A DNA stretch of 5,684 bases from an uncultured Legionella sp. (GCA_903885895.1 CAISKC010000065.1:1-5684); one strand, 5' to 3'; positions 1 to 5,274 are shown, counted from the first letter of the stretch. Notes: generated from the sequence alone by a model not told the origin. Program-made: numbers and translations.

Positions 1-18
1 TAAACGGGGAGTCTATGA

Positions 19-64
19 GAAAAAAAGAAATTGCTTCATCGTGATCACTCTGAGATAATTTCTT
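19..64 (-). terminator. Possible weak terminator downstream of the flavoprotein gene
   Basis: On the minus strand, about 30 nt after the stop of the flavoprotein gene, an 8-bp perfect inverted repeat (AAGAAATT at 57-64, AATTTCTT at 25-32) encloses a 24-nt loop and runs into a T-rich tract. The loop itself contains the palindrome GTGATCAC. The stem is AT-rich and the loop long, so intrinsic termination would be inefficient. The call rests on position and the T-tract. Confidence 0.3.
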
Positions 65-94
65 CGCTTGCAAAAACAACGGAATATTAGGTGA

Positions 95-1267
95 TCACAC
101 TAGGCGATAATCGGTGATCACGTTCGCAGGAATACCCAATCCTCTTACAGCGTCAACAAATTCAACGGCTAGGGCGACGCCGTCTTGTATGCCATGTGTT
201 AAAAGGTAATAAGACGAACGTCTCGCATCCCCAACACTAGAAAATACGCCAGAATTTAAATCAATAAGAGGTTGATCACACACTCGAAACCCCTCTATTT
301 GAAATGCGCTGACCTGGAGCATGGCTTTTTTTTCATGTTTAGCTTGTTTGTGCTTGTCAGATGAACGGCCAGTATAATCTTTGAATATTAATTTATTGAT
401 AGGCATCCCGTATCTTTTACTGATAAATGTGCTCGCCCATTCTTTTAGTTTATTTTTACGTAAAGCGGTATCAGGCTCATCGAAGATGGCTTTAGGGATC
501 TCTCCAGTAAAGCAAAATTTTGTTTTGGAGTCATTGCAAAAAATATAGAATGACGGCATGGTGTCGCTTGTCCATTGTTGCAGTCTAGCCTGACGCTCGA
601 CGCGATCTTCTTCACTAAGATAGGTGCTGTTCACGTCCGTTGATGGGTTGGGTTGAGTGTCCAAACTGTCGGATTTGAGTAGTTCTAATTGAACGGTAGC
701 ATGATATTGGTGTTTGGGTTTAAATGGACGGGTTGTATAAGAAATATTTTTGTTTAGATCAAGATTCACCTGATCAGCCAATAAATGCTTTGCGCCGTCT
801 GCTGCAAGAATATGGTAGCAATGATACTTCTGGGGTGGCGGTCCGCACAATTCAATATAATTACAGCCAAATCCGGATCCCAGTTTAGATATTTTGTTTA
901 AATGATCCGTGTGAATGATTGTGACATGAGTGTGACGTAATTTTCGAAACAAATAATTTTCAATGTCTTTTATTTGTACGCTTTTTTCCGATTCAAGGCG
1001 TGTATAGAATTTGATATCTGCACGTTCATCATCCGTTAAATCTTGCGCTGCTTTGTCTTTTAAGTGAAGTTTATCGCGATCAATGAGATCATATATGTAA
1101 TTTGGCCTTTTTAACATGCAGCGTTGCTGCCGAGTGTAGTGCGATCTATCAGTAAATGCTATGACCCGTTTACCCGATTCAGCTGCTCGTAATGCAGCAG
1201 CAAGGCCGGCTGGGCCCAGACCGACTACGGCTAGATCAGCTGGAAAATCCTCATCGAATGACCTCAT
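95..1267 (-). CDS. FAD-dependent monooxygenase/oxidoreductase, MICAL-like
   Basis: This 390-aa protein is predicted to bind FAD and oxidise an unknown substrate. Residues 12-40 form a Rossmann beta-alpha-beta unit with the dinucleotide motif GLGPAG (16-21), followed by the strand VIAF and an Asp at 40. The order of the later motifs resembles group A flavoprotein monooxygenases and particularly the MICAL monooxygenase domain: a basic RSHYTRQQR segment (41-49), an ADG motif (156-158, the usual DG element near FAD/NAD(P)H), and SVGDARRSS (344-352, the GD motif that contacts the FAD ribose). No calponin-homology, LIM or membrane segment is seen, so it is a stand-alone, probably soluble enzyme. 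An in-frame TAG lies 9 nt upstream of the ATG, so no longer N-terminus is possible. The Shine-Dalgarno site is poor. The gene is transcribed divergently from the gene at 1684. The FAD-binding call is secure; the MICAL relationship and any host-directed role are inferences from motif order. Confidence 0.85.
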   Translation of the reverse strand: MRSFDEDFPADLAVVGLGPAGLAAALRAAESGKRVIAFTDRSHYTRQQRCMLKRPNYIYDLIDRDKLHLKDKAAQDLTDDERADIKFYTRLESEKSVQIKDIENYLFRKLRHTHVTIIHTDHLNKISKLGSGFGCNYIELCGPPPQKYHCYHILAADGAKHLLADQVNLDLNKNISYTTRPFKPKHQYHATVQLELLKSDSLDTQPNPSTDVNSTYLSEEDRVERQARLQQWTSDTMPSFYIFCNDSKTKFCFTGEIPKAIFDEPDTALRKNKLKEWASTFISKRYGMPINKLIFKDYTGRSSDKHKQAKHEKKAMLQVSAFQIEGFRVCDQPLIDLNSGVFSSVGDARRSSYYLLTHGIQDGVALAVEFVDAVRGLGIPANVITDYRLV

Positions 1268-1305
1268 ATATATCTACAGGACACATGTTTGATCTGCATG
1301 TATTT

Positions 1306-1311
1306 ATTATA
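1306..1311 (-). promoter_or_regulatory. -10 box for the flavoprotein gene
   Basis: Read on the minus strand this is a perfect TATAAT. It would start transcription near 1299 and give a leader of roughly 30 nt before the ATG at 1267. No good -35 hexamer is present at 16-18 bp spacing, so the promoter may be weak or need an activator. Confidence 0.45.
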
Positions 1312-1351
1312 GACTATTTTTAAAGATACCCTTTACGGATGAAGTTTAAGT

Positions 1352-1381
1352 GTTTTAGGCGATAGCATAAAAACCTAAAAC
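1352..1381. repeat. Short inverted repeat in the divergent intergenic region
   Basis: GTTTTAGG (1352-1359) and CCTAAAAC (1374-1381) form a perfect 8-bp inverted repeat around a 14-nt spacer. It lies upstream of the flavoprotein -10 box and about 270 nt before the promoter of the gene at 1684. It could be a regulator site or a transcript hairpin. There is no T-tract, so it does not look like a terminator. Nothing else firm was found in the 416-nt gap at 1268-1683 apart from the two promoters. Confidence 0.3.
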
Positions 1382-1626
1382 TCATTCGGGAAGGGTCTCA
1401 GATGCAAAGAAACATTAATGTTAAATGTTAACAAAAATGGTGGGGTGGTTGTTTTCTAAGTGATTAAACGAAAGTGAGCGTAGATTCTTTCTGTGCCGAT
1501 ACGGAAGTGGTTTTGGCTGAGGGGAGTGCATGATGAGCGCCGCAACCATCCACCGTACCTCTCGGCAGTAATTAATGCGATATCTCATCAGGGGCAATAC
1601 GGGCATGTTTGACGGTTGAAAAGCGC

Positions 1627-1655
1627 TTTACAATACCGCTTAATACTGATACAAT
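1627..1655 (+). promoter_or_regulatory. Sigma70-type promoter for the gene at 1684
   Basis: A TTTACA -35 hexamer (1627-1632) and a TACAAT -10 hexamer (1650-1655) are separated by an ideal 17-bp spacer. Transcription would start near 1662, giving a leader of about 22 nt before the ATG. Each hexamer differs from consensus at one position, and this is the best promoter match in the window. Confidence 0.65.
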
Positions 1656-1683
1656 TTTGTAAAAATAAACACAGTGATGCATC

Positions 1684-2688
1684 ATGAAATCCCTAAATGA
1701 GTCATCTTACACAAAAGAAGCCACGTTATACTGGTTTTTGGGCGCCACATTTTCTCAGGACCACGAATATGGTGTATTGTCCAATATGATGACGGCTCTG
1801 CAAAGAAGCAATCACAAACTACCATTTTCGAGAATTGAGCTTATATCTACTAATGAGTCACACCAATCTTTAAAAGATATGGCAGCAACAGTGCGTGCAG
1901 AGGATGCCATCATCTCTTCCTGTGCTGGGACAAACAATGCTCTCTATTTTTTGGGGGAAATACCCCGAAAAATACAATCGAATATTAGTTATTTGGCATT
2001 CCATAATTATGATAATAATTTTTTGAAAAAAACAGTTCTTAAGATTTTAAAAATAACTATTTTTATCACTTCCAATGAAATGGCTGAGCAGTTTCCTCAC
2101 GTATCTGCCACAAATATCAAGCATCTCATATTTGACAATACCGCTAAATTAACATCGGGAAAAGAAATTAACCCGCGCGTCCCTTATGCGTTACCAGTGG
2201 GCAGTATCCGTCATCTCCCACTGACAAATACAGTAGACGACATTGGCTTAGATACTGATGTTAGTTTAACAGACACCAATGGTCAGCATCATAAGATAGG
2301 TACAATTGTCCGCGATAAAGATTCTAAGATAGTTATCAATGTCACATTGCTGAATACCTTGTTAACCGCGTGTCAAAGAGAAAAAAAACCTCAAGCCATC
2401 ATTGGACCAATCATCCAAACTCTTTCGTCGACTTCGATGAAATTAACTCAGAAGACGACTGCTTCATTTGATATGCATGTTTTTTTAAGTAAATTTATGA
2501 TTGCGTTAGGTGTTGCTGCAATCGCCATTGCTTTTGCGACGTTATCCCTTGGGAGCTTGAATATAGTGGGTATCGCTGTTGCCAGTACCGGATTACTCAG
2601 TATAGGATATGGAGGGTACCGGTTATTCAATCATGCTCACTCAATACCTCAGCCTGATAGCAGTCAAGGCAACACTCTAAGGGTGTGA
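1684..2688 (+). CDS. Hypothetical protein with C-terminal transmembrane hairpin
   Basis: I do not recognise the family of this 334-aa protein. Residues 1-260 look soluble and globular, with alternating hydrophobic strands (for example AIISSCAGTNNALYFLG at 75-91 and ILKITIFITSNEMAEQF at 121-137). This is loosely like a nucleotide-sugar or glycosyltransferase-type fold, but no catalytic motif is identifiable. Residues about 267-289 and 291-314 are two adjacent hydrophobic helices joined by a very short turn, followed by a hydrophilic tail of about 20 residues. This predicts a hairpin membrane anchor with both ends on the same side. There is no N-terminal signal peptide. The start has only a weak ribosome binding site, but a good promoter sits just upstream and the frame is long and uninterrupted. 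A tail-anchored hairpin on an unknown soluble domain is common among secreted effectors of intracellular Legionellales, but effector status is speculation. Confidence 0.8.
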   Translation: MKSLNESSYTKEATLYWFLGATFSQDHEYGVLSNMMTALQRSNHKLPFSRIELISTNESHQSLKDMAATVRAEDAIISSCAGTNNALYFLGEIPRKIQSNISYLAFHNYDNNFLKKTVLKILKITIFITSNEMAEQFPHVSATNIKHLIFDNTAKLTSGKEINPRVPYALPVGSIRHLPLTNTVDDIGLDTDVSLTDTNGQHHKIGTIVRDKDSKIVINVTLLNTLLTACQREKKPQAIIGPIIQTLSSTSMKLTQKTTASFDMHVFLSKFMIALGVAAIAIAFATLSLGSLNIVGIAVASTGLLSIGYGGYRLFNHAHSIPQPDSSQGNTLRV

Positions 2689-2810
2689 AAGTTTTATGAT
2701 CAATTGTTACCGTGCGAATATCGCCACAAAGCTTTTATTATGAATTCAAGCGAAGAAATTTGGATGCAACGGCGTCATCCTAGTAAAGAAAGTTTTCCAA
2801 ATATAGTATA
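2689..2810. other. Short spacer without a convincing gene
   Basis: Together with the repeats up to 3108 this forms a 456-nt stretch without a supported gene. An open frame runs from a TTG at 2704 to 2901, but its last 30 codons lie in the palindromic repeat beginning at 2811, so it is not a conserved gene. An ATG at 2740 within it has no clear ribosome binding site. The part before the repeat may be the remnant of an interrupted gene, or simply intergenic DNA. Confidence 0.4.
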
Positions 2811-2896
2811 TGGTGCGCCCGGAAGGATTGATTCGTCAGTCACTGCGTTCCTTCCTCACCCTTCGGGCGCACTTTGTGCGTTCAAAATACTTCGCC
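2811..2896 (-). repeat. Dispersed palindromic repeat, copy 1, with tRNA-Arg 3' end
   Basis: This 86-nt segment matches 4896-4983 almost base for base, with about four substitutions and two single-base indels by eye. On the minus strand it ends in ATCCTTCCGGGCGCACCA, which is the 3' end of a tRNA-Arg-like gene: T-stem 3' strand, acceptor 3' strand, discriminator A and CCA. Internal stems are visible: GGAAGGA paired with TCCTTCC, and CGCAC paired with GTGCG around a 3-nt loop. The similarity to copy 2 stops near 2896, where the MITE-like element begins, so this copy looks truncated or interrupted by it. It does not encode a protein. Confidence 0.85.
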
Positions 2897-3108
2897 CTTA
2901 GGGCGTAACGGGACAGCCAACCCACTTAAGTAAATAAATATTTTTAAAGCAATACGTTACTGATGTGTTACTAAAGAACTTACTAAAACCATCTAAGATT
3001 TTTGTGGTCATAATGCGTCATATCAGGGTTATAAAAGATCGAATAACTTAATTAACAAACAACCCCATGGCCTGAAGTGGGTTGGCTGTTCCGTTACTCC
3101 CCAAGGGC
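2894..3108. mobile_element. MITE-like element with 34-bp terminal inverted repeats
   Basis: The left arm 2894-2927 and right arm 3075-3108 are imperfect inverted repeats matching at about 31 of 34 positions. The strongest part is AAGTGGGTTGGCTGT (3075-3089), whose reverse complement is at 2913-2927. The 147-nt interior is AT-rich and has no open reading frame. Size, long terminal inverted repeats and lack of coding capacity fit a miniature non-autonomous transposon. No convincing target-site duplication is visible at the two ends. The left arm directly abuts palindromic repeat copy 1. Alternatively it is a large stem-loop of another origin. Confidence 0.7.
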
Positions 3109-3133
3109 CATTGCCATCAAGGCTAGTGGCCAA

Positions 3134-3139
3134 AAGAGG
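3134..3139 (+). promoter_or_regulatory. Ribosome binding site of the 80-aa gene
   Basis: AAGAGG lies 5 nt before the ATG at 3145. It is a good Shine-Dalgarno match and supports this short frame as a real gene. Confidence 0.6.
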
Positions 3140-3144
3140 TTAAT

Positions 3145-3387
3145 ATGTTAAATTATCACAAGAAACTCACTATTAGAATGATAGAGCAGCAAATGAAGGA
3201 GCTAGATAAAAGAAAAACCAGCGATGCTGATATATTAAAAATACTCGGCGATTTTGTACCTGACGTGAAATATATTCTAGCCGGCGTCGGAATCAAAGAA
3301 ATTAAGATGTGCTTAAAAGAAAACCCTTTCTTTTCTTATTTCGTAAGCCTAGTACAAGGTAAAAAAACAAGATCCGTTAAATTGTAG
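3145..3387 (+). CDS. Small hypothetical protein (80 aa)
   Basis: I do not recognise this 80-aa basic protein and assign no function. It has a lysine-rich, probably helical N-terminal half (residues 1-35, with LTIRMIEQQMKELDKR), then a segment with DFVPDVKYILAGVGIKEIKMCL (about 36-57) and a short hydrophobic stretch FFSYFVSLV (62-70) that is too short and too close to charges to be a sure membrane helix. The case for a real gene is a good ribosome binding site 5 nt upstream, protein-like codon use, and a strong hairpin immediately after the stop codon. It begins only 36 nt after the right arm of the MITE-like element, so its promoter may lie inside that element, where a TATAAA-like box occurs in the AT-rich interior. 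Confidence 0.6.
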   Translation: MLNYHKKLTIRMIEQQMKELDKRKTSDADILKILGDFVPDVKYILAGVGIKEIKMCLKENPFFSYFVSLVQGKKTRSVKL

Positions 3388-3390
3388 AGG

Positions 3391-3416
3391 ACTGCCTCTC
3401 AGCAATGAGAGGTGGT
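3391..3416 (+). terminator. Hairpin after the 80-aa gene, terminator-like
   Basis: Four bases after the stop codon, CCTCTCA (3395-3401) pairs perfectly with TGAGAGG (3406-3412) around a stable GCAA tetraloop. The stem can extend by four more pairs, two of them G-U, to 3391-3416. There is no proper T-tract downstream, only TGGTTACTT, so this is either an imperfect terminator or an mRNA-stabilising stem. Confidence 0.45.
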
Positions 3417-3419
3417 TAC

Positions 3420-3448
3420 TTGACAGGCTGGGTTGATCAAACAAGAAT
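3420..3448 (+). promoter_or_regulatory. Possible promoter for yaeQ
   Basis: A perfect TTGACA (3420-3425) is followed after 17 bp by AAGAAT (3443-3448), which matches the -10 consensus at four of six positions. Transcription would begin about 77 nt before the yaeQ ATG. Two TGATCA palindromes (3434-3439 and 3452-3457) overlap the spacer and the probable start, and could be regulator sites. Confidence 0.4.
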
Positions 3449-3531
3449 CGCTGATCATGTTCTTTAGCATGAATAGGTGTTCACGATGGGCAAGAATAGC
3501 CACTAGACCCGAATAGAAAGGAAAATAACTT

Positions 3532-4107
3532 ATGGCTATCAAATCAACTATCATCAAAGTCAATCTTCAAATTGCGGACATGGAACGCCACTATTACAAG
3601 GATCATGCGCTGACCATTGCGCAGCATCCTTCGGAAACGGATGAGCGCATGATGATGCGCTTGCTGGCCTTTGGCTTGCACGCCCATGAATACCTGGAGT
3701 TCGGCCAGGGGATGACCGATGATGACGAGGCTGATTTGTGGCAGAAGGATTTAACCAGCGCGATTGAGTTATGGATAGACGTTGGCATGCCCGATGAAAA
3801 ATTAATCCGCAAAGCGTGTGGGCGCGCCAATCAGGTAATTGTCTATTGCTATGGCGGGCGAGTCGTTGAAATGTGGTTCGCACAAAATAGTGGTCAGTTT
3901 GAACGGCTTAAAAATCTGACTGTGATCAGCCTGCCTGTGGAAAGCACCCGCGCTATTGCCAAAATGGCGCGGCGCAACATGCAACTTCAATGCACCATAC
4001 AGGATGGTCAGGTGTGGCTGGGTAATGGCGATGAAAGTGTGATGATAGAGCTGGTGACGCTGAAAGCGCCGCCTGTGTGTAGCGAAAGGAAGCATCTCAA
4101 TATTTGA
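3532..4107 (+). CDS. yaeQ: YaeQ family protein
   Basis: This 191-aa protein is recognisable as YaeQ, a widespread gammaproteobacterial family (E. coli YaeQ is about 181 aa) with a PD-(D/E)XK nuclease-like fold. E. coli YaeQ was described as compensating for loss of the elongation factor RfaH, and its biochemical activity is unclear. Family landmarks are MAIKSTIIKVNLQIADM at the N-terminus, QHPSETDERMMMRLLAF (31-47), DDEADLW (64-70), IELWIDVGMPDE (78-89), and LQCTIQDGQVWLG (152-164). The acidic DDE and ELW elements correspond to the putative metal-site region of the fold. The ATG is preceded by AAAGGA (3517-3522) at 9-nt spacing. The gene is visibly richer in GC than its neighbours. The last ten or so residues (from PVCSERK) extend past the usual end and run to within 7 nt of the IS1 remnant, so the natural C-terminus may have been altered. 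Confidence 0.93.
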   Translation: MAIKSTIIKVNLQIADMERHYYKDHALTIAQHPSETDERMMMRLLAFGLHAHEYLEFGQGMTDDDEADLWQKDLTSAIELWIDVGMPDEKLIRKACGRANQVIVYCYGGRVVEMWFAQNSGQFERLKNLTVISLPVESTRAIAKMARRNMQLQCTIQDGQVWLGNGDESVMIELVTLKAPPVCSERKHLNI

Positions 4108-4113
4108 CGTGCT

Positions 4114-4547
4114 CTAATAGATAAATACACTCTTAGAAAAGCAGATTGTTCCTCTTGTCAAACGTTTAATTCGCGTTCGTAAGGTTAGATGTTTCTCTCA
4201 ATTGCTTGTGTATTGCGTTTGCCAATTAGATGCTTTTGAGCGGGTAGATTTCTTTCATAAGTGCCCCAATCATCCGAGAAATAAAAATCGATATCAAAAC
4301 AGCTTAGCTTTTTCTGTAATGCTTTGAAGGCATTATCTTTCCGTTGACTAAAATGGTATGCAAGTATTTCATGAGTATTATGATCAATCGCATGCCATAG
4401 CCAGCGTTGGTTTGATTTCTTACCAACAAAACTCCACATCTCATCAAGCTCAACTTCTTCAACTCTAACGATGTCAACTCGCATTGAAGCTTGTTCTAAC
4501 TGTCTTTGCTCAAGAAATGCGTAGTTGACTGTAGCAATGCTGCTTTC
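4114..4547 (-). pseudogene. insB: IS1 family transposase InsB part, frameshifted and truncated
   Basis: This is the catalytic part of the IS1 transposase, read by -1 frameshift from insA. In the -1 frame it continues ESSIATVNYAFLEQ through the internal ATG at 4484 to ELDEMWSFVGKKSNQRWLWHAIDH, DDWGTYERNLPAQKHLIGKRNTQAIER. The Asp of DEMW, the Asp of DDWG and the Glu of IER are the expected DDE-type residues. Right after IER the frame breaks: as it stands it reads NI and stops at 4185-4187. Restoring one base in the A run at about 4192-4196 gives KHLTLRTRIKRLTR then TICFSKSV, the conserved IS1 tail, down to 4126. So one base has been deleted. The remaining 20 or so residues of a normal InsB are missing. 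The protein lacks its conserved basic C-terminus and should be inactive. Confidence 0.85.
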
Positions 4548-4822
4548 TTTTTTTTTAATTCATAAATGACGGTATTTATGCTCACACCGAGTACCCTTGC
4601 TATATCTCGAATACCACTGCCATTTAATGCCATATCAATAATCTTTTGTTTTATTTCTGGAAGATCTCCATTACGGGAATACTCCAACAAAAAAGTGTGT
4701 TTAGTGCAATGTTCATTTTTACATTTATATCTTTGCTTGCCCGTCGTGTTTGTGCCAAATTTAATCACGTTCGTTTCTTTACATGTCGGACATTTCACGT
4801 CAATTACCGCCACTTTATTCAA
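4496..4822 (-). CDS. insA: IS1 family protein InsA
   Basis: InsA is the DNA-binding protein of IS1 elements. It binds the terminal repeats, represses transposase expression, and is the N-terminal part of the InsAB' fusion transposase. This 108-aa frame has a zinc-finger-like segment CPTC...C...HC (residues 11-39, with the usual TGKQRYKC) and a helix-turn-helix, IIDMALNGSGIRDIARVLGVS (61-81), closely like the IS1 InsA core. The last 15 residues, after KKKKAALL, follow the slippery run and have no family similarity; they are the zero-frame end. The apparent start is a TTG with no clear ribosome binding site; a GTG at codon 4 is an alternative, and the frame is open further upstream. The true start is uncertain. 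Confidence 0.8.
   Translation of the reverse strand: MNKVAVIDVKCPTCKETNVIKFGTNTTGKQRYKCKNEHCTKHTFLLEYSRNGDLPEIKQKIIDMALNGSGIRDIARVLGVSINTVIYELKKKKAALLQSTTHFLSKDS
4547..4556 (-). promoter_or_regulatory. Programmed -1 frameshift site joining InsA to InsB
   Basis: On the minus strand a run of nine A followed by G contains the heptamer A AAA AAG in the correct phase (codons AAA 4552-4550 and AAG 4549-4547), the same slippery motif used in dnaX. A -1 slip moves the ribosome from the InsA frame into the InsB frame, which is open across this point and continues to the DDE domain. IS1 itself uses a comparable A-rich slippery site. Confidence 0.75.
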
Positions 4823-4895
4823 TTGCTTGAAATATTTTAAAGAGGCAAGTTTACATTTTTAACTTTTCGAAAACGCGCTTTAGACCTTGATAATG

Positions 4896-4983
4896 TGGTG
4901 CGCCCGGAAGGATTGATTCGTCGGTCACTGCGTTCCTTCCTCACCCCTTCGCGGCGCACTACGTGCGTCCAAAATACTTCGCC
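4896..4983 (-). repeat. Dispersed palindromic repeat, copy 2
   Basis: This 88-nt segment is nearly identical to 2811-2896. The bases that differ between copies include TTT versus TAC in the loop of a CGCAC/GTGCG hairpin, so the stem is kept while the loop varies. In this copy the repeat continues beyond the shared part: CAAAATAC (minus strand, 5012-5005) pairs with GTATTTTG (4978-4971) around a GC-rich core. The whole unit overlaps a tRNA-Arg fragment. A 71-codon open frame on the minus strand across it (4837-5052) is an artefact of the repeat. Confidence 0.85.
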
Positions 4984-5044
4984 GCGCTGCGCGCTCTTCG
5001 CTTCGTATTTTGTCGAACCTCCGACCCTTTGGTTCGTAGCCAAA
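4896..5044 (-). pseudogene. Split tRNA-Arg(ACG) 3' fragment with 99-nt insertion in the T loop
   Basis: Reading the minus strand from 5044: TTTGG CTACGAA CCAAA forms an anticodon arm with anticodon ACG (5044-5028), GGGTC is the variable region (5027-5023), GGAGG the T-stem 5' strand (5022-5018) and TTCGA most of the T loop (5017-5013). A 99-nt segment (5012-4914) follows, then AT completes the T loop, CCTTC closes the T stem (4911-4907), and CGGGCGC, A and CCA give the acceptor 3' strand (4906-4896). Joined, these 50 nt match positions 27-76 of a normal tRNA-Arg(ACG). The 5' acceptor strand and D arm are absent: the DNA beyond 5044 does not fit. It cannot make a functional tRNA as it stands. 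It is probably an integration-site remnant or a tRNA-derived repeat. Confidence 0.75.
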
Positions 5045-5204
5045 TTGATCAAGAATAAACGCCAATAAAATCAGTGGCTTGCGATGTAACGAATTAGCGA
5101 ACTACTGCCTAGAACGGTCTGAAACAACTGGGGGACCATTACAGTTTGTTACAAATTTGCTACACGGTTATTTTATTAAAGAATACTTTTTAATGGTTAA
5201 TATC

Positions 5205-5210
5205 TATAAT
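5205..5210 (+). promoter_or_regulatory. Possible -10 box upstream of the toxin gene
   Basis: A perfect TATAAT lies 72 nt before the toxin ATG, but no -35 consensus is found at the right distance. Transcription would start near 5217 and leave a 66-nt leader containing the 17-bp palindrome. A competing candidate is TTGATC (5248-5253) with TACAAT (5272-5277) at 18-bp spacing, which would give an almost leaderless transcript. Confidence 0.3.
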
Positions 5211-5257
5211 CCACGAAAACATTTATGTATTTCCATTAATATATTTGTTGATCACAG

Positions 5258-5274
5258 GTATCACCAGGTGCTAC
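5258..5274 (+). promoter_or_regulatory. 17-bp palindrome, likely operator of the toxin-antitoxin operon
   Basis: GTATCACCAGGTGCTAC is symmetric about the A at 5266, with seven of eight pairs matching. It sits 8 nt before the toxin ATG and overlaps a possible -10 box. Xre-type antitoxins such as HigA commonly bind a palindrome in their own promoter, so this is the natural candidate for autorepression. The AGGTG inside it may also serve as a distant Shine-Dalgarno site. Confidence 0.5.

Larger units (their letters stand above)
4114..4822 (-). mobile_element. Degraded IS1-family insertion sequence
   Basis: The segment carries the insA and insB frames of an IS1-type element in the normal order, but the element is damaged. 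InsB has a second frameshift, and its coding sequence departs from family similarity after FSKSV at about 4126, ending in TAG at 4114-4116, only 7 nt from the yaeQ stop. I could not find a matching pair of terminal inverted repeats: on the insA side the boundary lies somewhere in about 4823-4895, and the insB end appears lost. The coordinates given are therefore the coding remnant. It is probably no longer able to transpose by itself. Confidence 0.8.

Noticed and set aside
1421..1606. 61-codon open frame on the minus strand in the divergent intergenic region
   Set aside because: It has no ribosome binding site, unusual composition and no recognisable family, and it lies opposite the region leading to a well-formed plus-strand promoter.
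2704..2901. 65-codon open frame on the plus strand
   Set aside because: It starts at a TTG without a ribosome binding site, and its C-terminal half is the palindromic repeat also found at 4896, so it is a chance frame.
3560..4095. Several open frames antisense to yaeQ
   Set aside because: They are shadows of the GC-richer yaeQ coding strand, which has clear family similarity and a good ribosome binding site.
4566..4862. Plus-strand open frames opposite insA
   Set aside because: The minus strand encodes a recognisable InsA; the plus frames have no similarity or ribosome binding site.
4896..5044. A functional tRNA-Arg gene
   Set aside because: The D arm and acceptor 5' strand are missing and the T loop is interrupted by 99 nt.
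4837..5052. 71-codon open frame on the minus strand
   Set aside because: It is made almost entirely of the palindromic repeat and tRNA fragment; the arginine-rich translation reflects the repeat, not a protein.
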